Shown here: positions 5,481-6,273 of the stretch, one piece after another | Numbering within the stretch: the first letter of the stretch is position 1 | Layout of the letters: the number at the start of each line of letters is the position of its first letter | NCBI GenBank assembly: GCA_003161495.1 | Contig: PMOP01000451.1 | Coordinates: 1 to 6,273 of the forward strand | DNA: 6,273 nucleotides | DNA from: Acidobacteriota bacterium | Lineage (GTDB): Bacteria; Acidobacteriota; Terriglobia; Acidiferrales; UBA7541 | Reading direction: 5' to 3' | Program-made: the position numbers and the translations under genes | The notes under the pieces: generated by a model | Seen by the model: only the letters and a program-made list of their open reading frames with translations | Database searches by the model: none | What the model was told of the DNA's origin: nothing

Positions 5481-6273
5481 TTGCACACTTTCTGGATTGT
5501 ACTATTTAGTTCTATAGCTTTACTATGGATCGTTCAAGGTATCCGGGCGGGCTTTGGCATGGCGCGCCTGCCGTGGCTTTCCGATGTTACCCCAATCGCT
5601 TCCCGGGACGCGCCGCTGGTTTCCATTATTTTTGCCGCGCGCGATGAAGCGGAAAAACTTCCCGCCGCAATTCAAACGCTTTTGGCCCAGGATTATCCGC
5701 GATTTGAGGTCATTGCCGTCAATGATCGCTCCACGGACCAGACTCCCGCCATCCTGCGCGAATGCGAACGCACCAGCCGCAATTTAATCGTCACGGATAT
5801 CTCCAGCTTGCCCCAGGGATGGCTGGGAAAACCACACGCGCTGGTTGCGGGCTACGAAAAATCGCGCGGGGATTGGCTGGTGTTTACCGACGCCGACGTC
5901 CATTTCGCGCCGGACGTGCTGAGTCACGCCGTCGCGCTCGCCGCCGAACGCCAGTGGGATCACTTGACGCTCATCACAACCGTCGAAATGCGCGGATTCT
6001 GGGAGACCGCGGCGATTTCTTATTTTGGTCTCGGATTTATTTTCGGCAACGAGCCCTGGCTGGCCGCGAACCCGCGCTCGGCGCGCTATGTGGGAGTGGG
6101 AGCGTTCCAGCTCGTGCGGCGCGCGGCTTACGAAAAATGCGGCGGCCACTCCCGCCTGCGCATGGACGTGATCGAGGACATGAAACTCGGCAAGCTGATG
6201 AAGATGGCAGGCTTTCGATCGGGCGTGGCTGTCGCGCAGGACATGGTCCGTGTGCGCTGGCACAGCGGAATTC
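5481..6273 (+). CDS. Membrane-anchored glycosyltransferase family 2, 3' partial
   Basis: The frame runs off the right edge after 264 codons. An N-terminal membrane helix (about residues 4-20, FWIVLFSSIALLWIV) is followed by a linker with MARLPWLSD and a GT-A domain: VSIIFAARDEAEKLP from 47, VIAVNDRSTDQTP at about 77-89, GWLGKPHAL, the metal/nucleotide DxD in FTDADVHF (D137, D139), and the probable catalytic acid in VIEDMKLGK (E232, D233). The last visible residues, VRVRWHSG, fit the position of the (Q/R)xxRW region of processive-type GT2 enzymes. Such proteins transfer sugars from nucleotide-sugars to lipid or polysaccharide acceptors at the cytoplasmic membrane face; the acceptor is unknown. 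Start: the frame opens after a stop at 5436, and TTG at 5481 is the only standard start that keeps the helix. ATG at 5559 would delete it. The ribosome site is weak (GGA at 5468-5470). The gene is divergent from the DUF2520 operon, 39 bases away. Confidence 0.85.
   Translation, partial: MHTFWIVLFSSIALLWIVQGIRAGFGMARLPWLSDVTPIASRDAPLVSIIFAARDEAEKLPAAIQTLLAQDYPRFEVIAVNDRSTDQTPAILRECERTSRNLIVTDISSLPQGWLGKPHALVAGYEKSRGDWLVFTDADVHFAPDVLSHAVALAAERQWDHLTLITTVEMRGFWETAAISYFGLGFIFGNEPWLAANPRSARYVGVGAFQLVRRAAYEKCGGHSRLRMDVIEDMKLGKLMKMAGFRSGVAVAQDMVRVRWHSGI
5511..5537 (-). promoter_or_regulatory. Weak candidate promoter for the minus-strand operon
   Basis: On the minus strand, TTGAAC (5537-5532) is followed after 15 bases by TATAGA (5516-5511), in an AT-rich patch of otherwise GC-rich DNA about 70 bases ahead of the DUF2520 gene. 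The spacer is shorter than the usual 17 bases, and the site lies inside the divergent glycosyltransferase reading frame if that gene starts at 5481. It is only a candidate. Confidence 0.25.

Noticed and set aside
5784..6263. Minus-strand open frame (159 codons) at the right end
   Set aside because: It lies opposite the glycosyltransferase, whose DxD and ED motifs are on the plus strand. Its His/Arg-rich sequence has no family signature.
6268..6273. Window ends exactly on an EcoRI site (GAATTC), suggesting a cloning junction
   Set aside because: The same site occurs several times inside the window (for example 397-402 and 2745-2750), and the left end is not such a site. It may reflect a library insert edge but is not a biological feature.

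Overview
The window is GC-rich bacterial chromosomal DNA with tightly packed genes. Acidobacteriota is the most likely source. That is a recollection of style: the RibBA-like and family 2 glycosyltransferase sequences, and an intergenic palindrome built on a 'GTCATTCTGAGCGAAGCGAGG'-type repeat, look like those I associate with that phylum. No rRNA or other phylogenetic marker is present, so this is inference. No tRNA, rRNA, CRISPR array or transposase gene was seen.

Layout. (1) 1-1029, plus strand: the 3' part of a ribBA-type gene (DHBP synthase plus GTP cyclohydrolase II domains), cut by the window edge. (2) 1030-1241: a convergent intergenic region filled by a nested imperfect inverted repeat that ends one base from the stop codon of the opposing gene. 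(3) 5441 down to 1242, minus strand: a compact five-gene run in the order DUF2520/Rossmann protein, catalytic M16 zinc protease, non-catalytic M16 partner, small two-helix membrane protein, secreted ComEA-like helix-hairpin-helix protein. Three of its four junctions overlap (1, 65 and 4 nt), so it is very probably one operon. (4) 5442-5480: a short divergent gap in an AT-rich patch. (5) 5481-6273, plus strand: a membrane-anchored family 2 glycosyltransferase, cut by the right edge.

How the genes may work together. The two M16 proteins have complementary features. One carries the HxxEH zinc site; the other lacks it but keeps the C-terminal Arg/Tyr signature of M16 partner subunits. They should form a heteromeric peptidase. 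The ComEA-like protein has a signal peptide and a tandem HhH DNA-binding fold, as in DNA-uptake proteins. No sequence evidence links it functionally to the proteases beyond shared transcription.

The most unusual signal is in the RibBA-like protein. The metal-binding His of the DHBP synthase domain is Gln. The GTP cyclohydrolase II domain keeps its three zinc cysteines but lacks the catalytic Tyr, Asp and Arg and several GTP-contacting residues. It may be a diverged paralogue with a changed function rather than the housekeeping riboflavin enzyme.
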